A stretch of 64,000 nt of DNA from Glaciimonas sp. PAMC28666 (GCF_016917355.1 NZ_CP070304.1:4278001-4342000); one strand, 5' to 3'. Counted from the stretch's first letter, positions 18,210 to 27,432 are shown. Program-made: numbers and translations. Notes: generated by a model not told the origin, from the sequence alone.

Positions 18210-19112
18210 CTAATCGACATCGACATCGACAGCCTGAATAGCGGTTTCGTCTGCTGCTTCCTTCAAAATCCATTTGTAGAATAACTGCATCGCTGGCGAC
18301 ATGGATCTTGATTTCAGCCAGGTCAGCCAATAACTGCCCGCTTTAATCTCAATATCAAACGGGCAAACCAGCAATCCAGCCTGAAGTTCGCGAACAAACA
18401 TGCGCCGCGGGGCCAAAGCGACTCCCGCGCTCTGCATCGCGGCTTCGACCATCAACCGCGACGAGTCAAAAATCGGACCGTTGATCATCCATGGCGCAAG
18501 CTCGGCGGCTTCAAACCAGCTGTTCCATTCCTCCACGCGATAAGAACGCAAGAGCGTCTCCCTCGACAGATCAGGCGGCGCAAGCAGCCGCTGCGCAACG
18601 TCGGGCGCGCACAACGCTGCCAGCGGAGCTTCGAGCAGCAATACATCGTTGGTCGCAGGCCAGCCGCCCTCACCGAACCGGATTGCACAGTCCAGTCCTT
18701 CCGCCGCCAAGTCAACCAGATTGTTGTTGGTCAGCAGTCTTAGCGCAACGAAGGGATGCGCCTCCCGAAATAATTTGAGCCGGGGCATCAGCCAGCCGAC
18801 CGCGAATGTACCGACCACCCCGACCGTCAGCACTTCATGAAAATGGCCCCCTTCGAACTGCTTCAAAACAGCCTCAATGCGACCGAACGCATCGGTTAGC
18901 ACAGGCAGAAGTGCGCGGCCTTCGTCGGTCATTCCCAGTCCACGCGGCAGGCGTTTGAAGAGAGTCGTTCCCAGCCGCTCTTCAAGCATTCTGACCTGCT
19001 GACTAACGGCTGCCTGGGTCACGTTCAGTTCGAGCGCGGCCCGCGTGAAATTCAGGTGCCGCGCCGAGGCCTCGAATGCGCGCAGTGCATTAAGTGGAAG
19101 AGAAGATCGCAT
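18210..19112 (-). CDS. ampR: LysR-family regulator AmpR
   Basis: A 300-residue LysR regulator. The N-terminus (S-L-P-L-N-A-L-R-A-F-E-A-S-A-R-H-L-N-F-T-R-A, then V-T-Q-A-A-V-S-Q-Q-V) closely follows AmpR/GcvA. In known systems AmpR senses cell-wall muropeptides and switches on ampC. It is divergent from a class C beta-lactamase gene with a 196-bp intergenic region, the standard ampR-ampC layout. The C-terminus D-V-D-V-D is encoded by a short ATCGAC repeat. The name rests on the N-terminus together with the context. Confidence 0.88.
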   Translation of the reverse strand: MRSSLPLNALRAFEASARHLNFTRAALELNVTQAAVSQQVRMLEERLGTTLFKRLPRGLGMTDEGRALLPVLTDAFGRIEAVLKQFEGGHFHEVLTVGVVGTFAVGWLMPRLKLFREAHPFVALRLLTNNNLVDLAAEGLDCAIRFGEGGWPATNDVLLLEAPLAALCAPDVAQRLLAPPDLSRETLLRSYRVEEWNSWFEAAELAPWMINGPIFDSSRLMVEAAMQSAGVALAPRRMFVRELQAGLLVCPFDIEIKAGSYWLTWLKSRSMSPAMQLFYKWILKEAADETAIQAVDVDVD

Positions 19113-19205
19113 GAGGAGATAGGCATAAGATTTTCTTTACTCTAGACGAAATTCTTCTCGCTTGTCAACAATCGGCGAAGGGAGGATATTGTCTCGGGTG
19201 CAACG

Positions 19206-19234
19206 CTGCGTGCATACAACATGCGTGCACGCAG
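19206..19234. promoter_or_regulatory. Inverted repeat in ampR-ampC intergenic region, candidate operator
   Basis: CTGCGTGCA (19206-19214) and TGCACGCAG (19226-19234) are perfect 9-bp arms with an 11-bp spacer, between the divergent ampR and ampC starts. The arm length and spacing suit binding by a LysR dimer or a hairpin. Direct evidence that AmpR binds here is lacking. Confidence 0.45.
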
Positions 19235-19308
19235 TGTCAGCGAGTGTTTGAACGCTGGGTACGATTACCAATCTTTTATTAAGTTTTTTACAGGAAGCGT
19301 TATCAACC

Positions 19309-20493
19309 ATGGGTCAACACATCATAAGCCGGATGAAAATCCTATCTCTGTTATCGTTATTTTTTATCACGAGTGGCGCAACGGCTGATAACGTTGACCA
19401 GTCCAGTATTAAAGCCGCTGTGGATCAAGCGATCCAGCCCTTGATAAAGCAATATACCATTCCAGGCATGGCGATTGCCGTGACTGTTGATGGCAAAAGT
19501 TACTTCTACAACTACGGTGTAGCGTCAAAGGAAACCCAGCAGCGCATTACCAACAAAACGTTATTTGAGATCGGGTCGTTCAGCAAAACGTTGACGGCGA
19601 CGCTGGTTTCTTATGCTCAGGTTAATGGCAATCTTTCATTATCAGATAGTGCCAGTAAATATTTTCCTTCGTTGCGCGGCAGTAGTTTTGACGACATCAG
19701 TCTGTTAGATTTGGGAACGCATACTGCCGGTGGGCTCCCGTTGCAGGTGCCAGACAATATTACCGACACTGATCAGTTGATGAATTATTTTAAACAATGG
19801 AAGCCTGTGCACGCCGCCGGGACTTACAGAAAATACTCAAACCTGAGTATTGGCATGCTTGGTATGATTGCAGCAAAAAGCATGAATATGTCCTTCGAAG
19901 ACGCGCTTCAGAAGACGCTGTTTCCGCAGCTTGGAATGCGGCATAGTTACATCACTGTTCCAAGAGATCAGATGCAGGATTATGCGCAAGGCTACACCGC
20001 AAAGGATGTGCCAGTCAGAGTTACCCCCGCCGTGCTGGCATCCGAAGCCTACGGAGTGAAGTCCGATACCACGGACCTGATCCGATTTATTAATGCCAAC
20101 ATGCAGATGGTTCAGCTTGATGGCAAGCTGCAACGCGCAATCACTGATACCCATACCGGCTATTTCAAGACAGGCGAATTTACCCAGGATTTAATATGGG
20201 AACAATATACATACCCGGTTGGGTTGAAACGGCTGTTAGCTGGTAACGCCGCGACTTTCGTTTATGACGGATCGCAAGCGACCAGATTAAACCCGCCGTT
20301 GCAGCCGCAAAAAGAGGTACTGATCAACAAGACAGGTTCAACCAATGGCTTTTCAGCCTATGCCGCCTTTGTTCCTGCTAAAAAAATCGGCATTGTAATC
20401 CTTGCAAACAAAGCCTATCCGGTTGAGCAACGCGTGACCGCCGCTTATCAGATTTTGGAGCAACTGAGCATTCCTGCAGGATCAAAAAAATAG
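19309..20493 (+). CDS. ampC: Class C beta-lactamase AmpC
   Basis: A 394-residue periplasmic serine beta-lactamase. The signal peptide occupies about residues 9-26 (cut near T-A-D-N). Catalytic motifs are S90-F-S-K93 (S-x-x-K), Y176-S-N178 (Y-x-N; S is the less common middle residue) and K341-T-G343. Length and motif spacing fit class C enzymes, which hydrolyse penicillins and cephalosporins. The ATG at 19309 has AGGAAG 11 bases upstream; an ATG at 19333 is possible. Divergence from ampR suggests induction by wall-damaging beta-lactams. A terminator hairpin lies at 20548-20588. Confidence 0.93.
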   Translation: MGQHIISRMKILSLLSLFFITSGATADNVDQSSIKAAVDQAIQPLIKQYTIPGMAIAVTVDGKSYFYNYGVASKETQQRITNKTLFEIGSFSKTLTATLVSYAQVNGNLSLSDSASKYFPSLRGSSFDDISLLDLGTHTAGGLPLQVPDNITDTDQLMNYFKQWKPVHAAGTYRKYSNLSIGMLGMIAAKSMNMSFEDALQKTLFPQLGMRHSYITVPRDQMQDYAQGYTAKDVPVRVTPAVLASEAYGVKSDTTDLIRFINANMQMVQLDGKLQRAITDTHTGYFKTGEFTQDLIWEQYTYPVGLKRLLAGNAATFVYDGSQATRLNPPLQPQKEVLINKTGSTNGFSAYAAFVPAKKIGIVILANKAYPVEQRVTAAYQILEQLSIPAGSKK

Positions 20494-20547
20494 CGGGATA
20501 TTAACTTTAGACTAGCCTGACGCAACGAAACAGACAGCTTCAACAAA

Positions 20548-20588
20548 AAAGCACGCTACGGAATGGTTGATATTCCAAAGCGTGCTTT
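20548..20588. terminator. Bidirectional terminator hairpin between ampC and pqiC
   Basis: AAAGCACGCT (20548-20557) pairs perfectly with AGCGTGCTTT (20579-20588). The loop has a second inverted repeat, GGAAT/ATTCC. A-rich sequence precedes and a T-rich stretch follows, so it can end transcription of ampC (+) and of the convergent pqi operon (-). Confidence 0.8.
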
Positions 20589-20653
20589 ATTGTGCAGAAG
20601 GATGCTTGCCGGTCAATGTCAAACCAGTGTTGGCACGGTTGTGGAGATCAGAA

Positions 20654-21313
20654 TTAAGACCCCCTGCATTGGGTCGGACTGCCGCTTGCCAATGTCCCTA
20701 CGTTGGCGACTATACCGTTGACGGTATCTGCTACCGCACGTTGAACCCCTGCCACCAGCGCATCCATTCCGGCACTGACCGGTTCGGTTACAGCCAGCTG
20801 ACAAGAGGCACTGGAACCGTTATCCGAGCGCGTAATCGTCCAGCCGAATAATGCTTGAACCTTGTCCCCCGGCGCCGCATCGAATTCTCGCAAATCGACT
20901 GCAATTCGGTAACTTGGCGAGTCTGATGGGTGCCCCCCACGAGTCACATCAACTGCACCCAATTTGTCGGCGAGGCCGCTGGCGAGTGCATCGTGCAATT
21001 CATAATTAAACGACGAGGACCAACGATCCTGTTCGAGGATATCGACGCGTGTGTTCTGTGCTCGTACGACTAATTGCGGTCGCGCCAGACGTTCTGGAAC
21101 GCCGACGGGGGGCACTTCAATGTAGATATTCTGGGCCGTGCCTGATTTGGAGGTCCCGGTAGCGGATGGCACCGCCAGAGTATAAAACCTGGTCGGGGTA
21201 ACCGAGCAGCCTGCCAAAACGGTGACCGCTGCTATCGCAGAGACGCTACATAGCACAAACTGCCGGTAGGATGCATGCGCGCGGGATTGGGTGATCGTCG
21301 GGGGAAATGTCAT
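20654..21313 (-). CDS. pqiC: PqiC/YmbA-type lipoprotein of the Pqi lipid-transport system
   Basis: A 219-residue outer-membrane lipoprotein candidate. An N-terminal hydrophobic stretch ends in the lipobox V-L-A-G-C (C36), followed by S-V-T-P-T-R-F-Y-T-L-A, typical of the ABC-type transport auxiliary lipoprotein family (DUF330). In E. coli PqiC anchors the PqiB needle to the outer membrane. Its start overlaps the pqiB stop by 4 bp (ATGA), and it is the last gene of the operon. Confidence 0.88.
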   Translation of the reverse strand: MTFPPTITQSRAHASYRQFVLCSVSAIAAVTVLAGCSVTPTRFYTLAVPSATGTSKSGTAQNIYIEVPPVGVPERLARPQLVVRAQNTRVDILEQDRWSSSFNYELHDALASGLADKLGAVDVTRGGHPSDSPSYRIAVDLREFDAAPGDKVQALFGWTITRSDNGSSASCQLAVTEPVSAGMDALVAGVQRAVADTVNGIVANVGTLASGSPTQCRGS

Positions 21314-22941
21314 TTTTTGTCCTCTTGCTTGCCACGGATCAATGATTCAGGATGGCGTTCCAGATAATCGGTGAGCACCCGCAATGAAGCCGCCGAGCGC
21401 GATAATTCTTGCAAGGTCTGGCGGATGTCCTGCTGTAAGGGTGCATCTGACGATAGCGTTTGCTGAGCGGCAGACAAAGTTTTGCGCAAGTCTTTCATCG
21501 CAGCAGACACGTCTGGGGCAATATCAGTGTTCAGGGTGTTGGTTAGCTTCTCCGTATTGGTGAGAGTGCGATTAAGCGTACCCAACGTTTTCTGCAGATC
21601 GCCACCGATTTGGTCGAAAGGCACTTTGCTCAATTTGCGAGCGATGTCGGCAATTTGAGACTGAATTTCGTCCAGACTATTTGGAATAGTCGGTAACTCT
21701 AACGGGTTTTTGGTAACGTCTATGTTTACTGGTGGCGCTTTCGGGAAAAAATCGAGGGCGACGTAAATCTGCCCCGTGAGCAGATTCCCTGTGCGTAACT
21801 GGGCGCGCAGCCCGTGACTGATCATATATTGCAGCCGTTGTTGCTGGGTATAAGGAGATTCCTTTTCGTCTTCGATCATCCGACGTCCAAGTCGTTCAGG
21901 ATAGATCTGGATCAGGACCGGCATCAAAAATTCACGTTTTTTGTCGTCGTATTCGACCCCGATGGACTTCACTTCGCCCAACTCGACGCCGCGGAAATCA
22001 ACCGTCGCACCTGGCGACAGTCCGCGTAGCGATTGATTAAAGTGCAGTAAAACTGTTTGAGGTGGACCATCAGGCGGTTTCATAGCAGTGCTTTCGTCTT
22101 CTGCTAAGGAAAATGCGGTGTTTTCTTTCGCCGCAGTACCGATGTCGTCGTCGGGCGACTGCATGGCGATCCCACCCAGCACGACGGTAGCCAATGATTC
22201 TGTGCGTAGTTTAAAGCCGCTGGAATTGATCTGCATATCGAAACCGCTGGCATGCCAGAAGCGTGTATTTGCGCCGACAAACTTCTGATAGGGAGCATTG
22301 ATAAAAATACGTAAAGTCACGCCTTTGCCATCGTTATCCAGATCGAAAGCGGCTACCTGGCCAACTTTAATCCGGCGATAGTAAATGGGTGATCCAATAT
22401 CCAGCGACCCGATATCACCGGCGTGCAGCAAATACCGCAAGCCTGCGGAGTCGCGAGTGACGATCGGCTGGACTTCGAGTCCGGTAAATTCGTCTTTGGT
22501 CTCTTTGGAGTTGCCTGCATCAGCACCGATATACGCGCCAGAGAGCAGGGTGCCAAGACCAGAAATGCCGGACGCCGCGACCCGCGGGCGGACTACCCAA
22601 AAGCGGGCATCCATGGCGGTAAAGCTTTTGGCTTCTTTTAATAATTGTATGGTCGCAATAATGTGAGAGTGGTCTCTGCTGAGGGTAATTTTTTCAACGG
22701 TACCGATATCGACATCTTTATATTTGACTTTGGTTTTGCCCGCTTCCAGACCCTCTGCTGTGACAAATGTCACGGTGATAACGGGGCCGCGCTCGATGAT
22801 GATTCTCGCCACCAGCGTTAGCCCGACGACGGCGGCAACAATCGGAATTAACCAAACCAGAGAAGGTAGCCAGTTACGCTGACGCTTTAATTTCGGCCGT
22901 GGCAGGTCAGGCAGCGAAGGATTTTCTTTTTCTTCAGTCAT
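21310..22941 (-). CDS. pqiB: PqiB, triple-MCE-domain envelope-spanning protein
   Basis: A 543-residue protein with one N-terminal membrane helix (about 27-47) and three MCE/MlaD domains. These begin near I-T-V-T-F-V-T-A-E-G-L-E-A-G, L-L-H-A-G-D-I-G-S-L-D-I-G-S-P and V-L-L-H-F-N-Q-S-L-R-G-L-S-P-G-A. A long helical tail follows (about 430-530). In E. coli PqiB forms a hexameric syringe that carries lipid between the membranes. It overlaps pqiA by 8 bp and pqiC by 4 bp, so translation is likely coupled. Confidence 0.93.
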   Translation of the reverse strand: MTEEKENPSLPDLPRPKLKRQRNWLPSLVWLIPIVAAVVGLTLVARIIIERGPVITVTFVTAEGLEAGKTKVKYKDVDIGTVEKITLSRDHSHIIATIQLLKEAKSFTAMDARFWVVRPRVAASGISGLGTLLSGAYIGADAGNSKETKDEFTGLEVQPIVTRDSAGLRYLLHAGDIGSLDIGSPIYYRRIKVGQVAAFDLDNDGKGVTLRIFINAPYQKFVGANTRFWHASGFDMQINSSGFKLRTESLATVVLGGIAMQSPDDDIGTAAKENTAFSLAEDESTAMKPPDGPPQTVLLHFNQSLRGLSPGATVDFRGVELGEVKSIGVEYDDKKREFLMPVLIQIYPERLGRRMIEDEKESPYTQQQRLQYMISHGLRAQLRTGNLLTGQIYVALDFFPKAPPVNIDVTKNPLELPTIPNSLDEIQSQIADIARKLSKVPFDQIGGDLQKTLGTLNRTLTNTEKLTNTLNTDIAPDVSAAMKDLRKTLSAAQQTLSSDAPLQQDIRQTLQELSRSAASLRVLTDYLERHPESLIRGKQEDKK

Positions 22942-23803
22942 TGGTTTCTTTCAGTTGATCCTTTGGTGCGGCTTTGGGGGCTGATGAGTGATCTGGATGT
23001 TCATTCTGCTGCGCCTCGTCCGGAGGAGGATCTTCCGTACGCGCGTCCCAGATCAAACGAGGATCGAAGGTCAGGGACGCGAGCATCGTCAGTATGACTA
23101 CCGAGCCAAACGCAGCTACGCCGACCCCTGCGGTAATTCGGGCAAAACCGCTAATCTGAACCAGTCCAGCCAGCAACGATACGACAAAAACATCCAGCAT
23201 CGACCAGCGCCCGATTGCTTCGACAATACGATAAAGTTTTGCGCGTTGCAAGCGACGCCAGCGGCTTTTCCGTTGCGCCGTCACGGTCAACAAAATCATC
23301 GCGCTGAGTTTGAACAAAGGGACCAGAAAGCTGGCGATAAAAACAACGCAGGCAAGCTCCCAATCTCCTGATACCCAGAAATAAATGATGCCGCTGAGGA
23401 TGGTGTCATGCTGCTCGGTAAATAAGGTCCGGGTAATCATGACCGGCATCAAATTGGCGGGGATGTACATCATGCAAGCGGCGATTAGCAAAGCCCACGT
23501 GCGGTTGATACTATCTGGCTTGCGTAGATGCAACCGCGCCTGACAACGGCCGCAGCGCTCCTGCTCGTGTGCCTTAGCTTTATCCCAAACCGTGCCGCAA
23601 TGATGGCAAGAGATGAGCCCAAGGCTGATCGCGGTCGGGAGCGGAATGCTGGCGGTAGTTTCGTCGGCATCATCTGTGTCTATGTGGTCCACATTGTTTG
23701 CGTGGTCGACGCTGGCCCTGCCCGGGCGACCCGTTGGATGGGAAGTCGGGGTCGTGGTACTCACGGTGCGCCTTCGTCGGATGATGCGGCCACTGTCTGC
23801 CAA
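22934..23803 (-). CDS. pqiA: PqiA second half, inner-membrane protein
   Basis: A 289-residue PqiA-domain protein. A polar 60-residue N-terminal leader is followed by a zinc-ribbon-like C66-x-x-C69 and C84-x-x-C87, then four membrane helices. It matches one half of the two-domain E. coli PqiA (about 417 residues). Here the two halves are separate genes that overlap by 43 bp. The long leader means the true start could lie further downstream. It probably feeds lipid to PqiB from the inner membrane. Confidence 0.87.
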   Translation of the reverse strand: MADSGRIIRRRRTVSTTTPTSHPTGRPGRASVDHANNVDHIDTDDADETTASIPLPTAISLGLISCHHCGTVWDKAKAHEQERCGRCQARLHLRKPDSINRTWALLIAACMMYIPANLMPVMITRTLFTEQHDTILSGIIYFWVSGDWELACVVFIASFLVPLFKLSAMILLTVTAQRKSRWRRLQRAKLYRIVEAIGRWSMLDVFVVSLLAGLVQISGFARITAGVGVAAFGSVVILTMLASLTFDPRLIWDARTEDPPPDEAQQNEHPDHSSAPKAAPKDQLKETND

Positions 23804-24384
23804 AGATAGCGCGGATCAAAGGAAATGATGGCCGCCAGCAAAATGGTCAACACGCCGAAAGCCCATAATGCAATGCCCGGCAAAACGGTCGCCATGTTGG
23901 AGAGTTTGACGATGGCGACCAGAACGCCGAGTAAAAATACTTCGATCATGCCCCACGGACGCAGCGCCTGCATCGTATGTAGCAGCCAGCGAAAGACCGG
24001 TGGCTGTACCGCTTCCGAGCGTGGCACCAACAAATAAATGAGAATTATCAGCTGTAAGGCAGGGGAAAGTATGGTGGTTGCTAATACCAGAAAAGCCACC
24101 AGCGACATGCCTTCAGCATACAACGCCAGCACCGCGCCGAATAGCGTTGTCTGATTAGTGAGGCCCTGCAGCTCAATCTCTACAATCGGAAAGGCATTGG
24201 CAATAATGAATACAATCAGGCCAGCTACTGCCAGCGGCAAGATGCGTGCGCGTGCGCGTGAGAAATCACGACCTAGTTCGGTGCCGCAACGCACGCAAAC
24301 AGCAATTTCGCGGTGATGCAGTGAGCGCTTCTGATAAATAGCGTCACATCCTTCGCAAGCGATCAGATCGGGGAGTTCGCGCAT
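23761..24384 (-). CDS. pqiA: PqiA first half, inner-membrane protein
   Basis: A 207-residue protein with C10-x-x-C13 and C30-x-x-C33 (zinc-ribbon-like), then four membrane helices, matching the N-terminal half of PqiA. It is the first gene of a four-gene pqi operon with every junction overlapping. A palindrome at 24506-24545 upstream is a candidate control site. Confidence 0.87.
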   Translation of the reverse strand: MRELPDLIACEGCDAIYQKRSLHHREIAVCVRCGTELGRDFSRARARILPLAVAGLIVFIIANAFPIVEIELQGLTNQTTLFGAVLALYAEGMSLVAFLVLATTILSPALQLIILIYLLVPRSEAVQPPVFRWLLHTMQALRPWGMIEVFLLGVLVAIVKLSNMATVLPGIALWAFGVLTILLAAIISFDPRYLWQTVAASSDEGAP

Positions 24385-24505
24385 GGTAGACCCGGGGCGT
24401 CGTTGAATGTTAATAGGCCGAAATCAATTGGGTGAAATGAATACTGTAAAAAATAGGATGGAAAACGTGGGTACGCAGAAACGTTAAAGAATAATTGTTC
24501 GCTTG

Positions 24506-24545
24506 TTACATTTCGGAACGATGGCGAAGTATCGTTCCGGTGTAA
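24506..24545. promoter_or_regulatory. Inverted repeat upstream of pqi operon
   Basis: CGGAACGAT (24514-24522) and ATCGTTCCG (24531-24539) are perfect 9-bp arms with an 8-bp spacer, extended outward by TTACA and TGTAA. It lies about 130 bp upstream of the pqi operon and 60 bp past the end of the TetR gene. There is no T-run, so an operator is more likely than a terminator. Confidence 0.4.
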
Positions 24546-24602
24546 TGGATTAGCGGGAAAAAGCGATCATGATGCGTGTTTTTCATTTTGCCTTGGTTTC
24601 GA

Positions 24603-25340
24603 TTATTTATTCCGGGGTAACGTTCCATTTAGAAATAACTTTACCGCGCTTTCGATATGCTGGTCTAGCTCAGTTTGTTCAATTCGATGCATTAAGCCAA
24701 ACAAGGCATGGTGAAGTGGGGCAGAAGTCACCATGCTGATAAATAATCGTGCAGCCATGATGGGATCTTCTATTCGCAATGTTCCTCGGTCTACCTGCGC
24801 CCGGAGATAACCGGCAACTAACGATTCGGTGTGCATGGGACCGGCCTTGCAGACATTTTCTGCCAGGTCGGGAGTGCGCGCGACTTCTGCTAATCCAAGC
24901 CGATATAGCCTGATGGCGTCGGTAGAAATAACGCGAGTGACAATGACGGTGCCGAGTTTGGTCAACGCGGCTTCGGGGGTGCAGGTGTCAAGCACACCAT
25001 CTTCAATCACCTTGGTGAGCTCATTCACTACTAATCGTTTTACTGTTGCTACCAACAGTGCGGACTTGTTAGCGAAAGTTTCGTAAATGGTGCGTGTGGA
25101 CACGCCAGCGGCGCGTGCAATCTGAGCAATGCTCGCCAGTCCGTATCCCTCCTTCAAAAACACAGTTGTCGCTGCATCCAGGAGGAGGTCAAGGCGTTCG
25201 GCCTCCGTACCTGAGCGCGGTCGGCCCAGGCGGGGCTTTTTAGTATTTTCTTCGGCACTAGAAATGCTGACTTCCCCGACAACTGCCGCGATCGTTTTTT
25301 GCTTCACTGTTTGTCTGATTTTGGGTGCCGTAATTTTCAT
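24603..25340 (-). CDS. TetR/AcrR-family repressor
   Basis: A 245-residue regulator with a polar, basic N-terminal extension of about 45 residues, then the TetR HTH: L-D-A-A-T-T-V-F-L-K-E-G-Y, I-A-Q-I-A-R-A-A-G-V-S-T-R-T-I-Y-E-T-F (about 54-89). The C-terminal ligand domain is not diagnostic. It is divergent from the RND pump genes across about 320 bp, the usual position for a local repressor of efflux. Confidence 0.9.
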   Translation of the reverse strand: MKITAPKIRQTVKQKTIAAVVGEVSISSAEENTKKPRLGRPRSGTEAERLDLLLDAATTVFLKEGYGLASIAQIARAAGVSTRTIYETFANKSALLVATVKRLVVNELTKVIEDGVLDTCTPEAALTKLGTVIVTRVISTDAIRLYRLGLAEVARTPDLAENVCKAGPMHTESLVAGYLRAQVDRGTLRIEDPIMAARLFISMVTSAPLHHALFGLMHRIEQTELDQHIESAVKLFLNGTLPRNK

Positions 25341-25616
25341 GGATAAATAAAACGTTTGGTTTTTTTAATTCATGCTACATTAACACACTTCATTTTTATA
25401 ATTGCGGATGGCGCGATAGTACGGTGTATTAATGCCGCGCAGCTGAGCGAGTGAAGCAGCGATATGTTAAATAATCGACATCCGTTATTTCCATGCGTCA
25501 CTTGGTTTGCAGAGTGACAGTGCGGCTCTTCTGTCTGAGAACAAATTAGGTAAAATCGCCGGTATTCCGTTATTCGAAGCATGCCTTTAATGATGCGGTG
25601 GCGGCCCAACGGCAAT

Positions 25617-25650
25617 TAAGTCGGATACTAAGTCGGATACTAAGTCGGAT
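25617..25650. repeat. 12-bp tandem repeat, 2.8 copies
   Basis: TAAGTCGGATAC is repeated at 25617-25628 and 25629-25640, with a partial copy at 25641-25650, immediately before the likely start of the efflux outer-membrane gene. It lies in the 5' extension of that open frame, which favours a start downstream of it. Confidence 0.85.
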
Positions 25651-25657
25651 AAGAACC

Positions 25658-27337
25658 ATGATATCTATTAAGACACCAGACAAAACGCGCGAACTGCCAG
25701 TTGAGGTCAACCAATCCATTATCGGACAGCGTGGCCGAATGGACCAAGCACCTTCTTTGCTCAGGCACGGACTACACGGACTACACGCACTACACGCAAG
25801 ATACGTACAACACGTACAACACGCACGACGCCTATATTTAAGCCTTGCAATTGGCTTCTTGCTCTCAGGTTGCGCGGTTGGTCCTGACTTCAAAACTCCC
25901 GATGCTCCTGCGGCTGGTGACAACTACACGCCGGCACCGCTACCGTTGCAAACCGACGCCTCGCCCGGGCCAGCTGGCCTGGCACAGCATTTTGCTGCCG
26001 GGCAGGATATTCCGGCGCAGTGGTGGTCTTTATTTCAGTCGGTCGCCTTGGATCAACTGATTCGTGATGCGCTTAAGCGCAGCCCCAATATGGCTTCCGC
26101 CCAAGCTTCTTTGCGGCAAGCGCAGGAAAACCTGCGCGCTCAGACGGGAAGCCTGCTCTTGCCGAGTGTCTCCGGTCAGCTAGGCATCACTCGTGAGAAA
26201 GCTAGTCCGCTGAACGCTGTCGGTAACGGGGTGTTTAATTTGTATAACGCTTCGGTGAACGTTTCTTACACCCTAGATGTGTTCGGCGCAAATCGTCGTC
26301 AGCTTGAAGGGTTGAAGGCCACTCTTGACTACCAGCAGTTTCAGGTGGAAGCCACTTATTTAACACTGACATCAAATCTGGTGACCACCGCGATTCAGGA
26401 GTCATCATTGCGTGCACAACTGCAGGCAACGCACGAGATACTGAAAGCCCAGGAGCAGCAGTTAGATGTCATCGAAAAACAATTCAGTTTTGGTGCCATT
26501 CCACGTTCTACGATTTTGCTTCAGCGTAATACGGTGGCGCAAACGCGTGCAACCATACCACCGCTGGAAAAAAACTTGGCTCTAACGCGTAATCAGTTAG
26601 CCGTCTACGCTGGCCGATTGCCGAGCGAACCGGGCTTGCCTGAATTTGATCTGGCGTCGCTAAAGTTGCCGCAAGACTTACCGGTCTCATTGCCATCGGC
26701 ATTGGTGCGCCAGCGGCCCGACATCCGTGCGAGTGAATCCTTGCTGCATCAGGCCAGCGCTCAGGTCGGGGTTGCTACTGCGAATCTTTATCCGCAGATC
26801 AATCTCACCGGCAGTTACGGTCCGGTCGCTACCGAGTTTCCTAAGCTATTCACCAGTGGCGCAGCTATCTGGAGCCTTGCGGCGGGATTGACCCAGCCGA
26901 TTTTCAACGGTGGTGCTCTGACCGCCAAGAGACGTGCGGCCATCGCCGCTTACGATGTGGCCGCGGCGAATTATCGGGGAACTGTATTGACGGCATTTCA
27001 AAATGTTGCGGATACCTTACGGGCGCTGGATTCTGACGCCTCTACGCTTAAGCAACAAGCTGAAGTCGAGTCGCTATCGCGTGAGTCGCTGGACCTGAGC
27101 ACCCAACAGTTCAAGCTTGGCGCGATTAGCTATCTTACGCTCCTTGACGCGCAACGCACCTATCAGCAGGCCAGAGTCGGATTGGTGCAAGCACAAGCGG
27201 CGCGCTACGCAGATAGTGCTGCGTTGTTCCAGGCGCTGGGCGGCGGTTGGTGGAATCGCCCCACATTGGCAGCCGCATCGACCGGCGTGACGTTGCCAGT
27301 GTCAGACTCAAGCCTGGGCACAGCGCAAACCCGGTAA
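25658..27337 (+). CDS. RND efflux outer-membrane lipoprotein (NodT/OprM family)
   Basis: An outer-membrane channel, 559 residues if started at 25658. The lipobox F-L-L-S-G-C places the acylated Cys at 72, followed by A-V-G-P-D-F, the standard start of mature NodT/OprM proteins. Two outer-membrane efflux domains follow (pore-forming barrel and long helices). The start is uncertain: the frame is open to 25598, and ATG at 25739 is also possible. Residues before the lipobox are encoded by a 9-bp repeat (about 25770-25826) giving H-G-L-H-G-L-H-A-L-H, unusual for a signal peptide. First gene of a three-gene pump operon. Confidence 0.88.
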   Translation: MISIKTPDKTRELPVEVNQSIIGQRGRMDQAPSLLRHGLHGLHALHARYVQHVQHARRLYLSLAIGFLLSGCAVGPDFKTPDAPAAGDNYTPAPLPLQTDASPGPAGLAQHFAAGQDIPAQWWSLFQSVALDQLIRDALKRSPNMASAQASLRQAQENLRAQTGSLLLPSVSGQLGITREKASPLNAVGNGVFNLYNASVNVSYTLDVFGANRRQLEGLKATLDYQQFQVEATYLTLTSNLVTTAIQESSLRAQLQATHEILKAQEQQLDVIEKQFSFGAIPRSTILLQRNTVAQTRATIPPLEKNLALTRNQLAVYAGRLPSEPGLPEFDLASLKLPQDLPVSLPSALVRQRPDIRASESLLHQASAQVGVATANLYPQINLTGSYGPVATEFPKLFTSGAAIWSLAAGLTQPIFNGGALTAKRRAAIAAYDVAAANYRGTVLTAFQNVADTLRALDSDASTLKQQAEVESLSRESLDLSTQQFKLGAISYLTLLDAQRTYQQARVGLVQAQAARYADSAALFQALGGGWWNRPTLAAASTGVTLPVSDSSLGTAQTR

Positions 27338-27432
27338 AGATTGAAGGTTCGGCCCGTTTTATCCTGCACGCTATAGCCTTATAAAAGACCACAAAATAAC
27401 ATCTGAATTCAGAATGCTAAAGGGATGTACCC

